Under the pieces are notes generated by a model. It was not told the DNA's origin and made no database searches. It saw nothing but the letters and a program-made list of their open reading frames with translations. A DNA stretch of 27,369 nt, taken from IMG/VR virus record IMGVR_UViG_3300031517_000002, positions 1-27,369 of that record; one strand, given 5' to 3'. Origin of the DNA: a virus. A program made the position numbers and the translations under genes. Shown piece after piece: positions 11,348 to 18,640 of this stretch. The stretch's first letter is position 1. The number at the start of each line of letters is the position of its first letter.

Positions 11348-12683
11348 ACTCAATCCCAAGCGTCGAGATTACGTCGTGAAGACGGCGTGGGCGCGTATGA
11401 GCGGGAGTCTCGTCGAGATTGTAGACGGTCATAAGGTGGAGATATACGTCTCAATTCTCGGCGAGCTATGGGCTGATGTCGACGTAGTTACTCCTGCGGT
11501 TCAAAGTTTTTTGTCGCGCATTCCTCTGGCCTATGCTGATGACGAGTCCTCGTCGTCGGCAAAGGCGAGCGCGGATGCGCTCGAGTCGAGGGAGTCGGCT
11601 CCTCTAGCTGATGCTAGTGAGGATGCTTACCCTTCGGCTGTTGGGGACGGCGAACCCCAAGCAGAATCACCCTGTGATTCTGCTGGCGATCTCAGTGAGT
11701 CACCTGAAGTTCAGGGCGAGGATTTGTCCTCGAACGGCATAAGCCGGGACTCTGAGAACGCCGAACAACATCCGGGTAGCGCCTCACCGTCGGGCGACGA
11801 CGATGGCGAGGAGAGCGTGCCGGATGGCCAAGCTGAGCATGCAGCTTCTGCCGCGGCGTCGCACGCGACAGAGGAAGCCACCAGCGGGGCGCTGGACAGC
11901 GATGCTGTCCAGCAACGGTGCGAATCCGTTCCGGCCGCTGGCGACGGCGCGCCGGCGTCGGAAAACATCCGGCGCTCCTTCCTATCGAAGGCCGACCTGT
12001 CGCATACCCCCCACCCGTCTTTCGGAGGCGTCTTTGCGTGGGTTTCCGAAGTCCAGCTTGACCGCGCGATGATCGCTCGCGCGCGCCGCGCGTTTCGGCG
12101 CATGCTCCTGGACGGCGAGACGAAGCCGGGGCCGCGATGGAACGCACGCGCCGTCTCAACCAAGACGGCAGGCTACCTGCGGTCGTGGACAGTGGATGAC
12201 CGCAGGCTGGAGTCGGGCCGACCGGCCCTGCTCATATTGCCTGACGTGTCAGGCAGCATGGGCAGACTCGCTCGCAACGTCGTTGCCTTTGCCGTCGCTT
12301 GCTACGGCACGCGCAGCGACGGCGACGTGGTGTGCATTACGCACTCTGATGGTATTCCTTTTGAGTACATCCCTGACAAACTATCAGGCATGGACTACGA
12401 GGAGATTATAAGGAAGCACAACGTGCGCGCGATAGTGATTGCAGCAGACCACGACGGAGAACTTACGTTCCTGCGCCTTGCTCATCTTGTGCCGAAGGTC
12501 TACTGGTTGTCTCCATTCGGCTGCAACCAGATGGAGCGCCCGCGCATCCGCGACACGGCAAAGGTACTGGCAGACTGGCCAGACGATATTCGACAGCGAG
12601 TAATGTACGCTGATGGATGCGGTGACCCAGAGAGCTGCTTGACAGCGATGGAGATGATGCTACAATTGGGAGTGCGTCACTAA
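11328..12683 (+). CDS. VWA-domain protein with acidic linker (CobT/CoxE-like partner of the ATPase)
   Basis: The 451-aa protein (ATG 11328, AGAGAGG just upstream) has three parts: a short N-terminal domain (1-70), a long S/D/E/A-rich disordered acidic linker (about 72-218), and a C-terminal VWA domain with MIDAS motif DVSGS at 306-310. Acidic linkers before a VWA domain are a mark of CobT/ChlD-type chelatase subunits and related MoxR partners. It should dock on the ATPase encoded just upstream and bind a metal through the MIDAS site. The last His codon and the stop are part of a hammerhead ribozyme (12671-12762), so self-cleavage would remove the stop codon from the message. Confidence 0.85.
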   Translation: MGKKLIRLNPKRRDYVVKTAWARMSGSLVEIVDGHKVEIYVSILGELWADVDVVTPAVQSFLSRIPLAYADDESSSSAKASADALESRESAPLADASEDAYPSAVGDGEPQAESPCDSAGDLSESPEVQGEDLSSNGISRDSENAEQHPGSASPSGDDDGEESVPDGQAEHAASAAASHATEEATSGALDSDAVQQRCESVPAAGDGAPASENIRRSFLSKADLSHTPHPSFGGVFAWVSEVQLDRAMIARARRAFRRMLLDGETKPGPRWNARAVSTKTAGYLRSWTVDDRRLESGRPALLILPDVSGSMGRLARNVVAFAVACYGTRSDGDVVCITHSDGIPFEYIPDKLSGMDYEEIIRKHNVRAIVIAADHDGELTFLRLAHLVPKVYWLSPFGCNQMERPRIRDTAKVLADWPDDIRQRVMYADGCGDPESCLTAMEMMLQLGVRH

Positions 12684-12762
12684 GACGACCTGTTGCTTTC
12701 AAAAGTCAGATAGACTATCAGGTCTACTTAGTCTGATGAGGGGTGAAACCCCGAAACGCACT
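12671..12762 (+). ncRNA. Type III hammerhead ribozyme
   Basis: All parts of the fold can be placed. Stem III: AGTGCGT (12671-12677) pairs perfectly with ACGCACT (12756-12762). The cleavage base is C12678 in a GTC triplet. Stem I: ACTAAG (12679-12684) pairs with CTTAGT (12727-12732) and, after a 2x2 internal loop, GACCTG (12687-12692) with CAGGTC (12719-12724). The core is CTGATGA (12733-12739). Stem II: GGGGT (12740-12744) and ACCCC (12748-12752). The second core strand is GAA (12753-12755). All invariant core bases and the G-C closing pair of stem II are present. Predicted cut: between 12678 and 12679, inside the last codon of the VWA gene. Confidence 0.92.
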
Positions 12763-12825
12763 TTATCCCGCTTGAGGGTCTAAGAGAACAAACGACTATC
12801 CCGCTTGAGGGATTCTGAGAAGTCA
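12754..12825 (+). repeat. Two tandem hairpin repeats with core TATCCCGCTTGAGGG
   Basis: The 15-base core occurs exactly at 12764-12778 and 12797-12811; each unit begins AAACG (12754, 12790), giving a 36-nt unit. In each, CCC pairs with GGG (in the second copy ATCCC pairs with GGGAT) around GCTTGA. The end region (TCTAAGAGAA or TCTGAGAAG) is also similar. The first unit shares bases with stem III of the ribozyme. The form, a short stem with an A/G-rich 3' end, recalls CRISPR repeats, but no room is left for spacers. Confidence 0.7.
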
Positions 12826-12826
12826 A

Positions 12827-12933
12827 GTTCCACGCTTCTGTAAGCGTGGCCCCTTTGAAGCGTTTGCGCCAACGGCACGCTCGAGCTAGACACGATGTTT
12901 CCACGCTCACAAAAGCGTGGCCCCATTGAAAAG
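12827..12933 (+). CRISPR. CRISPR-like repeat pair with one 35-nt spacer (mini-array or repeat mimics), no cas genes
   Basis: Repeat A (12827-12861) and repeat B (12897-12933) share CCACGCT, then five unlike loop bases, then AAGCGTGGCCCC and TTGAA, so 24 of 30 aligned core positions are equal. Each forms a stem CCACGCT/AGCGTGG. Length (35-37 nt), internal stem, TTGAA(A/G) 3' end and the 35-nt interval (12862-12896) are all typical of CRISPR arrays. The differing loop is not typical and points to conserved structure. It may be a viral mini-array, solitary repeat units acting as crRNA decoys, or an unrelated structured RNA. Confidence 0.55.
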
Positions 12934-12936
12934 ACG

Positions 12937-12976
12937 CGCGCCCGGTACTGCTACAGTACCGGGCGCGTTTTGTTTT
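12937..12976 (+). terminator. Intrinsic terminator ending the rightward operon
   Basis: A perfect 14-bp stem (12937-12950 with 12954-12967) with a 3-nt loop CTA is followed by TTTTGTTTT. It ends the rightward transcript and the ncRNA region. On the minus strand the stem is followed by CGTCTTTTC, so it probably also stops the leftward late operon, whose last gene ends at 12990. Confidence 0.93.
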
Positions 12977-12989
12977 GCTAGCAGCCTCG

Positions 12990-13463
12990 CTATCGCCTAC
13001 CCAGATAGACAAGACGAACGTCCACCGTCTGCAACGTGAAGCTCCCTGTACCGCCGGAGTTCACAACGTATATCTGGTAGCTCGCGCCGCCAGATGGAAC
13101 ATTCACCAACCGCGCGCCGCCAGTGGCAAATGAAAAACCTGCGTGCAGGTAGTACGGTTGCACGGCCAACCCCCACTCGTGCAACGGCGATGCCTGCCGC
13201 ATCAGCACGCTGAGATTCCCTACGCCGGTCGCGTTGCAGACAACATTGACCAGGAAGCCGATAACGCCCGCCTGCTTGATTCGCAGTGCCTGCGCCGCCG
13301 AAACATACTCAAAGATGTTGCCCGACACTTCGCTCAGCCCTGCAATCGCCAGCGTGACGTTGCTGTTCGATGGCACGTTAACCGAGCCAAACCAAGACAC
13401 CCTGGCCGTAGCAGGCGCGAAGCTATCTCCACGCTCCAAAAGGTCTATGCGTTCGCTGTTCAT
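12990..13463 (-). CDS. Putative tail appendage protein (last late gene)
   Basis: A 157-aa protein, nearly all beta-strand by pattern, rich in V, S, G and N, with repeated short strands (NVTLAIAGLS, FLVNVVCNAT, GSFTLQTVDVRLVYL). No family was recognised. Location after the tail hub gene at the end of the structural block and the beta-sandwich character suggest a small baseplate or fibre component, possibly host-binding. Start ATG 13463 overlaps the preceding stop by four bases. It ends 13 bases before the shared terminator. Confidence 0.6.
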   Translation of the reverse strand: MNSERIDLLERGDSFAPATARVSWFGSVNVPSNSNVTLAIAGLSEVSGNIFEYVSAAQALRIKQAGVIGFLVNVVCNATGVGNLSVLMRQASPLHEWGLAVQPYYLHAGFSFATGGARLVNVPSGGASYQIYVVNSGGTGSFTLQTVDVRLVYLGRR

Positions 13464-14521
13464 ATCTGCATCACCCCTACTTCAGCGCTTGAAACCTGCC
13501 CACCCGTAATTACGTAGCGCTCGCTCACCACGTGCGCAATGCCGGCGCATCGCTGATGGTCTCCCGCGACGAGAAACACCTGATCTCCAAGCCGCGGCAT
13601 CGCCTGTGAGTAAGCTTGCCCCGACCCAGCTTCGAACGGTCGCCAACGCATGAGCGCAGCTTGCGCTGCCGCCGACGTGCCAGTTGCTCGGCCATCAAGC
13701 CGGCCTTCCCAGTACGTCCAGCCGTTGAACAGCCCGCGCGCCGCGCGCGCCCTGGTTACGTCCCTGTCCTCTCCGTGACCGTAGCCCAAAGCCACTCCAG
13801 CGGTCGGCTGGCTTCGGTCATATACCCACGCCTCGTACTTGATAGAGCCGCCCCAGCGCGGGCGGAATAGCCCGTTTCGCGGTAAGCCGTGAGCAAACAC
13901 CAGAGCGACAGATGGTTCTACACCGTAGTTGCCTGTCGCATCTTTAGCAGCACACCATCTGCCGCACTCAAACCACCATACCAGCGGGAAACCCTGCGCA
14001 TGCGCCAGCCGCGTAATCTCCTGCGCAGCTTCGAGCCGCGATGCCCACGCAAACGACGTGCTGACGTTCACGCTTGGTGGCACGTTGTCCGGCGTGATGA
14101 TCCAGAGATCGCGGAAGCTGAGCGCAAACGAATGCACTGGCACGTACTCTATCGGCCTGAGCGAGCGCAACACCCCAGCAGCAGCATCGCCGTTCCACTG
14201 CGCATCACTTGTGCCCGCGTATCTCTCAGGGTAGTAGTCGCGCAGGTAGCGAAGGAACGTCTCGCCGCGCAAGACGTAATAGGTGTTGCGCCGCTCAATC
14301 GCAGTGACGAAGTAGTACTCTCTGCGGTCAGGCAGCATCACCAACAGCACGTCGCCGTACGCGCTCAGGTCGTAGATTGGCGCAAGCGCGTGTATCTCCA
14401 GTTCACACTCCGCTACGTCCATTGCCCTTCTTTCAAACGAGCCGCTGAGCGCTATCGCGCCTGTGCGCGTTCCAGGTTGTCTTAGCGACGTTAATGCTAA
14501 AGTGACCTCAGCGCCAATCAT
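13460..14521 (-). CDS. Tail hub/baseplate protein (Gp37-like)
   Basis: A protein of about 353 aa starts at ATG 14521, which overlaps the distal-tail stop by 14 nt; the frame extends upstream to a TTG at 14575, but that would overlap far more. Sequence features resemble siphovirus Gp37-like/Tal N-terminal hub proteins: an N-terminal beta part (LSGSFERRAMDVAECELEIHA), a segment YYFVTAIERRNTYYVLRGET, and a C-terminal part ending GDQVFLVAGDH...YVITGGQVSS, as in proteins that close the tail tube. The family is assigned from pattern and from position after the tape measure and distal tail genes. Confidence 0.65.
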   Translation of the reverse strand: MIGAEVTLALTSLRQPGTRTGAIALSGSFERRAMDVAECELEIHALAPIYDLSAYGDVLLVMLPDRREYYFVTAIERRNTYYVLRGETFLRYLRDYYPERYAGTSDAQWNGDAAAGVLRSLRPIEYVPVHSFALSFRDLWIITPDNVPPSVNVSTSFAWASRLEAAQEITRLAHAQGFPLVWWFECGRWCAAKDATGNYGVEPSVALVFAHGLPRNGLFRPRWGGSIKYEAWVYDRSQPTAGVALGYGHGEDRDVTRARAARGLFNGWTYWEGRLDGRATGTSAAAQAALMRWRPFEAGSGQAYSQAMPRLGDQVFLVAGDHQRCAGIAHVVSERYVITGGQVSSAEVGVMQI

Positions 14522-16265
14522 GTTTATATCGGTTAAGCGTGACGTTGTTCGACGCCACGCTTCCACCCACGGCAAACCAGTATCGGGTTACTCCCTCGTT
14601 CATTGACCCTCTAAACATGCGCTCATATTTCGTACCTGGCAGCGGCGTGACCACTCCCCCGCCATGGTACTTCGGCTCATAATTAGCCGCTTGAGTCTGA
14701 GGGTCAAGCACCTCGCCGAGAATCTCTGTATCTACCTTGCTGTAGCAACTGAACACAGGGACAGCAAGGCCGCCCAACCGCGGCACGATCTCCGCCGTCG
14801 CGCCGGTGTTTGCAATCGAGCCGACGTCAACAGTTAAAGGAGTCCACACATTCGCTGTCGCGATGTAGCCTATACACATGAGATTGTTCACTCGTCGTAC
14901 AGCAAAACTGTTCGCACTTGCTGTGAACAGCGGCATCGCCGTTCCGTCAACGCCAAGCCTAAACACCTTTCGCGGCTCGCTAGTGGTGAACGTGAAGCGC
15001 TCCACAGCGCAACCGTCTTGCACGCCGCCGACGGTCACCGTCGGGTAGGCATATGGAACGATGCCGCCCAGATTCCTTAAACGACACAGCGTGTTGAATG
15101 TGCGCCCTGCGTGAATCCATGACTCGGCACAGATAGTCACATCGTCAATCGCCGACGACTGGTCAATCTCGAGCGGCCCCCACGAGGACGCGCCCTCTGC
15201 GACAAAGTAGGGTGCGACCTGACCGCTCCACACCGCAACCCAGCTCTGCGACGGCGATGGCGCGCGATACGCGATTGCAACGCCGATGTTGTCTTGAATC
15301 AGCACGTCGCGGATGCGCCCGCCGCCAGGGAAGATGACGCTGGTTGGGAAGGGAGAAAACGAATTGGTGATATTTCCGTTGACATCAGTAGTGACCATCC
15401 CCGCCAGTCCACCTGTGGTTTGGAACTGGCTGAATTCGCCTACTGATACATAAGAATTACCGAATCGCCTGACACGAACTGGAACGCCGTTGAACGTACC
15501 TAACCCAGTTGGACCTGAGGAAGGGTAGGTAAATCGCACAAGAAAATTCACACCCTGCGCCACTGCTAGGATGTTTCCATCGTGCGTCACGCAGCCGCGC
15601 AACTGAGTCGAACCTGTGACCGACCCGACAAGCGCAGCCGCGCCGCCCGTAGCAGGCGCGCGCCAGACCTGCGTAGTTGTGAAGATGATCCACTCGTTTG
15701 AGGCTTCTCGGTAGTCAATGTTAAAGATTACATCCGCGATTCCAGTGATCGGCGCGAAAGTCATCGTGCTCAAGTCCACCACGAACACGCGACCGTTTAG
15801 CGTGCTGTTGGACGACGGGAACACGCCGATCCCTTCTCGCCAGTAGACGCTTCGACACGCAAAGCGCATCGTTACCGTGGCGCGATACTGGTCATCCTCG
15901 AACTGCGCGCTTATCTGTTCGAGCACAACTTCAATCGCGCTCCACGGGTTAGCAGCCTGCGCTCTGACGCGCAACTCAAGCGGTGTCCCTTTGCGCCAGC
16001 GTGTGTGCGTCTCCAGCTCTCGTATGGCCGCGTGCAGATTCGGCATGCTCGTCCCCTGCACGTCAAGCACGACGGCGATGCGCCTCGCTCGCCCTTGCTG
16101 ACCTACCGCTAACGTGCGCCCGCCTAGTGCATCGCGCGTGAGCACCTCGATTTCGTCCATCAGGTCGCCCTGGAGGTCTCGCAACACCCACGAGTATTGC
16201 CCTGGCACGTTGCGATAGTGCAGCGTAGTCAGCGTTGATGTTCCTCGGAAAAGCTCTATCTCCAT
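14508..16265 (-). CDS. Distal tail protein with C-terminal beta-propeller-like extension
   Basis: The 585-aa protein has an N-terminal part (1-140) like siphovirus distal tail (Dit) proteins: a strand-rich start, then RRIAVVLDVQG, HAAIRELETHTRWRKGTPLELRV and the ending TMRFACRSVYWRE. The remaining 440 residues are repetitive beta-strands of about 45 residues (ITGIADVIFNIDYREASNEW, and repeats containing GNILAVAQG), resembling a propeller or sialidase-type domain. It probably forms the tail tip ring and carries a receptor- or glycan-binding domain. AGGAGATTAGG before ATG 16265 is a good ribosome site. Confidence 0.65.
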   Translation of the reverse strand: MEIELFRGTSTLTTLHYRNVPGQYSWVLRDLQGDLMDEIEVLTRDALGGRTLAVGQQGRARRIAVVLDVQGTSMPNLHAAIRELETHTRWRKGTPLELRVRAQAANPWSAIEVVLEQISAQFEDDQYRATVTMRFACRSVYWREGIGVFPSSNSTLNGRVFVVDLSTMTFAPITGIADVIFNIDYREASNEWIIFTTTQVWRAPATGGAAALVGSVTGSTQLRGCVTHDGNILAVAQGVNFLVRFTYPSSGPTGLGTFNGVPVRVRRFGNSYVSVGEFSQFQTTGGLAGMVTTDVNGNITNSFSPFPTSVIFPGGGRIRDVLIQDNIGVAIAYRAPSPSQSWVAVWSGQVAPYFVAEGASSWGPLEIDQSSAIDDVTICAESWIHAGRTFNTLCRLRNLGGIVPYAYPTVTVGGVQDGCAVERFTFTTSEPRKVFRLGVDGTAMPLFTASANSFAVRRVNNLMCIGYIATANVWTPLTVDVGSIANTGATAEIVPRLGGLAVPVFSCYSKVDTEILGEVLDPQTQAANYEPKYHGGGVVTPLPGTKYERMFRGSMNEGVTRYWFAVGGSVASNNVTLNRYKHDWR

Positions 16266-18271
16266 CCTAATCTCCTCATCAATTCAAAGTCGTTCATCAC
16301 GCCCTGCGACGATGCAGCGTTCACAGTGAGCATGTAGTTGTTCGTCACGTTCTGCGTCGTTTGCTGCTGCTGCTGGCCACCCGCGCCGAACGGAAGGCGA
16401 ATGCTGCTGATAGCGCTGCCCACTGCTTGCGCCACGTTCAGACCAAGATTGCGCACGCTGAGAAGCGCGTTATTCACTCTCTCAATGAACGAGAGTACGC
16501 CGGTCAGGTTGACCCCAATCAGGTTGCCGACCGTTTCTACTGCGCCTCGTATAGCAGTCGTCACCAATTCACGCAGGTTCTTCACGCTGTCGCCGAGATA
16601 GCGAAAGAACCCGTCTATATCGCCGCGCAACAGCGCAGCGATGGCGCGGATGAACGACGTGAGCGTTTGCAGCGCTTCGCGGATCACAGCGCCGAAGGTG
16701 CGAGCGAAGGTGAGTAGCGCATTGCCAATCTGAGATACCAGCGGCGCAAGCGCGCGCAGGATGTTCTGCACATGCGGCGCGAGTACAGCGAACAACTCGC
16801 CGATGGCGTGTAGTGCGTCCTGCGCCACCGGCTTAAGGTCAGCAAACACTTCGCCGAGAACCCGGACTCCCTGCTCAGCAAGTTTCTGTATCTGGCCGCC
16901 GATGTCCTGCAATATCGGCGCAATAGTCGCGCCAAGTACAGCCAGCCCAGCTAGAAACGGCTGAAACACCCGGCCTAGCTCTTCGCCCGCCATGCGTACT
17001 GCGCCAATGAAAGACGCAAAGTCAATTTGCCCGATTGCGTCTCTCACCAAAGCGAAGGCTTCTGCGAGAAAGCCACCTATCTTCTCGCCAAGGTCTTCGA
17101 CGAACTGAATAACCCGGTCGTTTGTCAACAGGTCGGCAATAGTGAACCCCACCTGTGACAGAACCGGCAAGAGCTTCTCGCCGAACGACAGGCCGAGCGT
17201 CTCGACAGCGTTGTTCAGCGCCTCTTGCGCGCCTTTCAGCCCGCGCATGCGTGCTTCAGCCAACTCGGTTGCCGCATTCGCCTTGGTGACGGCTAGATAC
17301 ATCTCGTCGTACGCATCTGCACCTGCCATGAGCACGATGTTCGCGGCGCGGATAGCATCTGACCCAAACACAGTTGTGAGGATGTAGTTGCGCTCCTCTT
17401 CGGTGAGCGCCGATAGCTTGCTGGCAAACTGCGCGGTCAGGTCGCGCAACGGAAGCATCTTGCCTTGAGCGTCGGTCAGGCTGATGCCAAGGCTGTTTAG
17501 CTTCTCCTTCGCATCCTTCGTCGGCGCGACTAAGCGCAGCAACATCGTCTTTAAGGACGTGCCGGCATCGCTTCCCTGGATGCCAGCATTTGCCATCATT
17601 GAAAGTGCAGTGATGGTTTCTTCAATTGTCCTGTTGCTCATTGCCGCGACAGCGCTCGCCATCTTGAGCGAGTCGGCCATGCCGGTCACATCCGCAGCGC
17701 TCGCGTTCGCTGCGGCAGCTAACAAGTCGGCAACCCGAACAGCCTGATCTCCTGCCAATCCAAAGGCATTCAGCGCACCAGCCACAATCTCAGCCGCGCG
17801 CGCAGCGTCAAGTTGGCCAGCAGCAGCTAGTTGCAGTGAACCTTTTGCCGCAGCCATGCTTTGCTCAACCGATAGACCAGCTTTCGCAAGCTCGGTCATC
17901 GCCTTCGCCGCATCGAGCGCAGATGCAGCAGGGATGGTTACATCTGCGCCAAGCTGTTTCGCAAGCGTTGCCACCTGGCGCATCTGCTCACCAGTCGCGC
18001 CACTCACGGCCCGCAGGAAGTTAAGCTCACTCTCAAGCTCTGCGGCCTTACTGATTGCTCCGCCGACCGCGCCGGAGAGCGCCCGCAATCCGTCCTGAAT
18101 CACATTGGCAGCCAGGAAGCCGGCGGCTGAAGCGAACGCGGTCTTGAGCGCATCGCCCAGGCCAAAGCTTTGCTTTTTGAGCCTGCCGATGTCGTCAGAT
18201 ACACCGGCCAGCGCGCGCCGAAAGTCTCGCGCGTCGCCGGTAATCTCGATGCGAATCTCACCGTCCGCCAT
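16256..18271 (-). CDS. Tail tape measure protein, TP901 family
   Basis: A 671-aa protein with an N-terminal coiled part, then the conserved TP901 core: LNFLRAVSGATGEQM, AAKAMTELAKAGLS, VADLLAAAANASAADV, SMMANAGIQGSDAGTSLK and VFGSDAIRAANIVL (about residues 85-315). Several hydrophobic helices follow (about 400-560). It sets tail length and helps DNA pass into the cell. At about 0.15 nm per residue it predicts a tail near 100 nm. It starts at ATG 18271, overlapping the end of the frameshifted T frame by 14 nt, the usual place for a tape measure gene. Confidence 0.93.
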   Translation of the reverse strand: MADGEIRIEITGDARDFRRALAGVSDDIGRLKKQSFGLGDALKTAFASAAGFLAANVIQDGLRALSGAVGGAISKAAELESELNFLRAVSGATGEQMRQVATLAKQLGADVTIPAASALDAAKAMTELAKAGLSVEQSMAAAKGSLQLAAAGQLDAARAAEIVAGALNAFGLAGDQAVRVADLLAAAANASAADVTGMADSLKMASAVAAMSNRTIEETITALSMMANAGIQGSDAGTSLKTMLLRLVAPTKDAKEKLNSLGISLTDAQGKMLPLRDLTAQFASKLSALTEEERNYILTTVFGSDAIRAANIVLMAGADAYDEMYLAVTKANAATELAEARMRGLKGAQEALNNAVETLGLSFGEKLLPVLSQVGFTIADLLTNDRVIQFVEDLGEKIGGFLAEAFALVRDAIGQIDFASFIGAVRMAGEELGRVFQPFLAGLAVLGATIAPILQDIGGQIQKLAEQGVRVLGEVFADLKPVAQDALHAIGELFAVLAPHVQNILRALAPLVSQIGNALLTFARTFGAVIREALQTLTSFIRAIAALLRGDIDGFFRYLGDSVKNLRELVTTAIRGAVETVGNLIGVNLTGVLSFIERVNNALLSVRNLGLNVAQAVGSAISSIRLPFGAGGQQQQQTTQNVTNNYMLTVNAASSQGVMNDFELMRRLGWR

Positions 18272-18640
18272 GCTTCCTCATCGCGCGCTTTACCTGGCGC
18301 GCCTTCTCGCGCTCGTGCTCGCACACAGCTTCGGCCCAGAACAGCGATAACTCTCGCTCCAACACCCACGGCGGCACGCCCCACGTCTCCGCGAGATGCA
18401 GCAACAAGGTCACGCGGTCGCGCTCGTGTCCCCTAAAGGGGTTGGCTCTCCCGCGATGTGCTTGATGACATCCGTCAGCTCATTGAACGAAAGCTCCTGC
18501 AAGTTAACGCCGTAGCTCTCCAGCGCACGCGCGATGGCCATCAGGTCGCCTTCAGTGATGATGGTTTGCAGGCGCGCGTATTCCATAAAGCTACCTGGCG
18601 CGTTGCGGTCAATCCGGCGAACTTTGCTTAGGTCAATCAT
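18258..18640 (-). CDS. Tail assembly chaperone GT, made by -1 ribosomal frameshift
   Basis: The second frame after the G gene, open from about 18437 to the stop at 18258, encodes about 59 residues with a credible chaperone end (RVTLLLHLAETWGVPPWVLE, then ELSLFWAEAVCEHE). It has no good start of its own. Joined to G through a slip at 18434-18440 it makes a protein of about 127 aa (18640-18437 then 18437-18258). The arrangement G, GT, tape measure matches lambda and many siphoviruses, in which GT recruits tail tube subunits to the tape measure. Confidence 0.82.
18410..18640 (-). CDS. Tail assembly chaperone G (short product)
   Basis: A 76-aa protein, helical and partly acidic (FMEYARLQTIITEGDLMAIA, NELTDVIKHIAGE), in the place of tail chaperone gpG between the tail tube and tape measure genes. 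It starts at ATG 18640, overlapping the tube stop by four bases. The zero-frame stop at 18410 gives the short form; a fraction of ribosomes should shift at 18434-18440 to give GT. Confidence 0.8.
   Translation of the reverse strand: MIDLSKVRRIDRNAPGSFMEYARLQTIITEGDLMAIARALESYGVNLQELSFNELTDVIKHIAGEPTPLGDTSATA
18434..18440 (-). promoter_or_regulatory. Slippery heptamer for -1 frameshift (CCCTTTA)
   Basis: The minus-strand sequence C CCT TTA fits X XXY YYZ in the zero frame of G. After slipping, CCC and TTT re-pair fully or nearly so. The heptamer lies inside CCCC-TTTA-GGGG, a small inverted repeat. The zero frame ends 24 bp downstream, and the -1 frame stays open to 18258. Confidence 0.82.

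Noticed and set aside
11537-11575. Second CTGATGA sequence, possible hammerhead core
   Set aside because: It is in the VWA coding sequence, no GAAA strand follows at stem II distance, and no stem I/III pairing was found.
12827-12933. Ordinary functional CRISPR-Cas array
   Set aside because: Only two unequal repeats, no leader that could be recognised and no cas gene in a closed genome; kept only as CRISPR-like.
12733-12936. Type I or type II hammerhead using downstream GTC or GTT triplets (12777, 12862)
   Set aside because: Stem I or stem III then has mismatches next to the core; the type III fold with GTC at 12676-12678 pairs perfectly.
18100-18384. Minus-strand open frame MGRAAVGVG... as a tail gene
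   Set aside because: It is in a third frame overlapping the GT and tape measure genes; the -1 frame to 18258 has the chaperone-like sequence.
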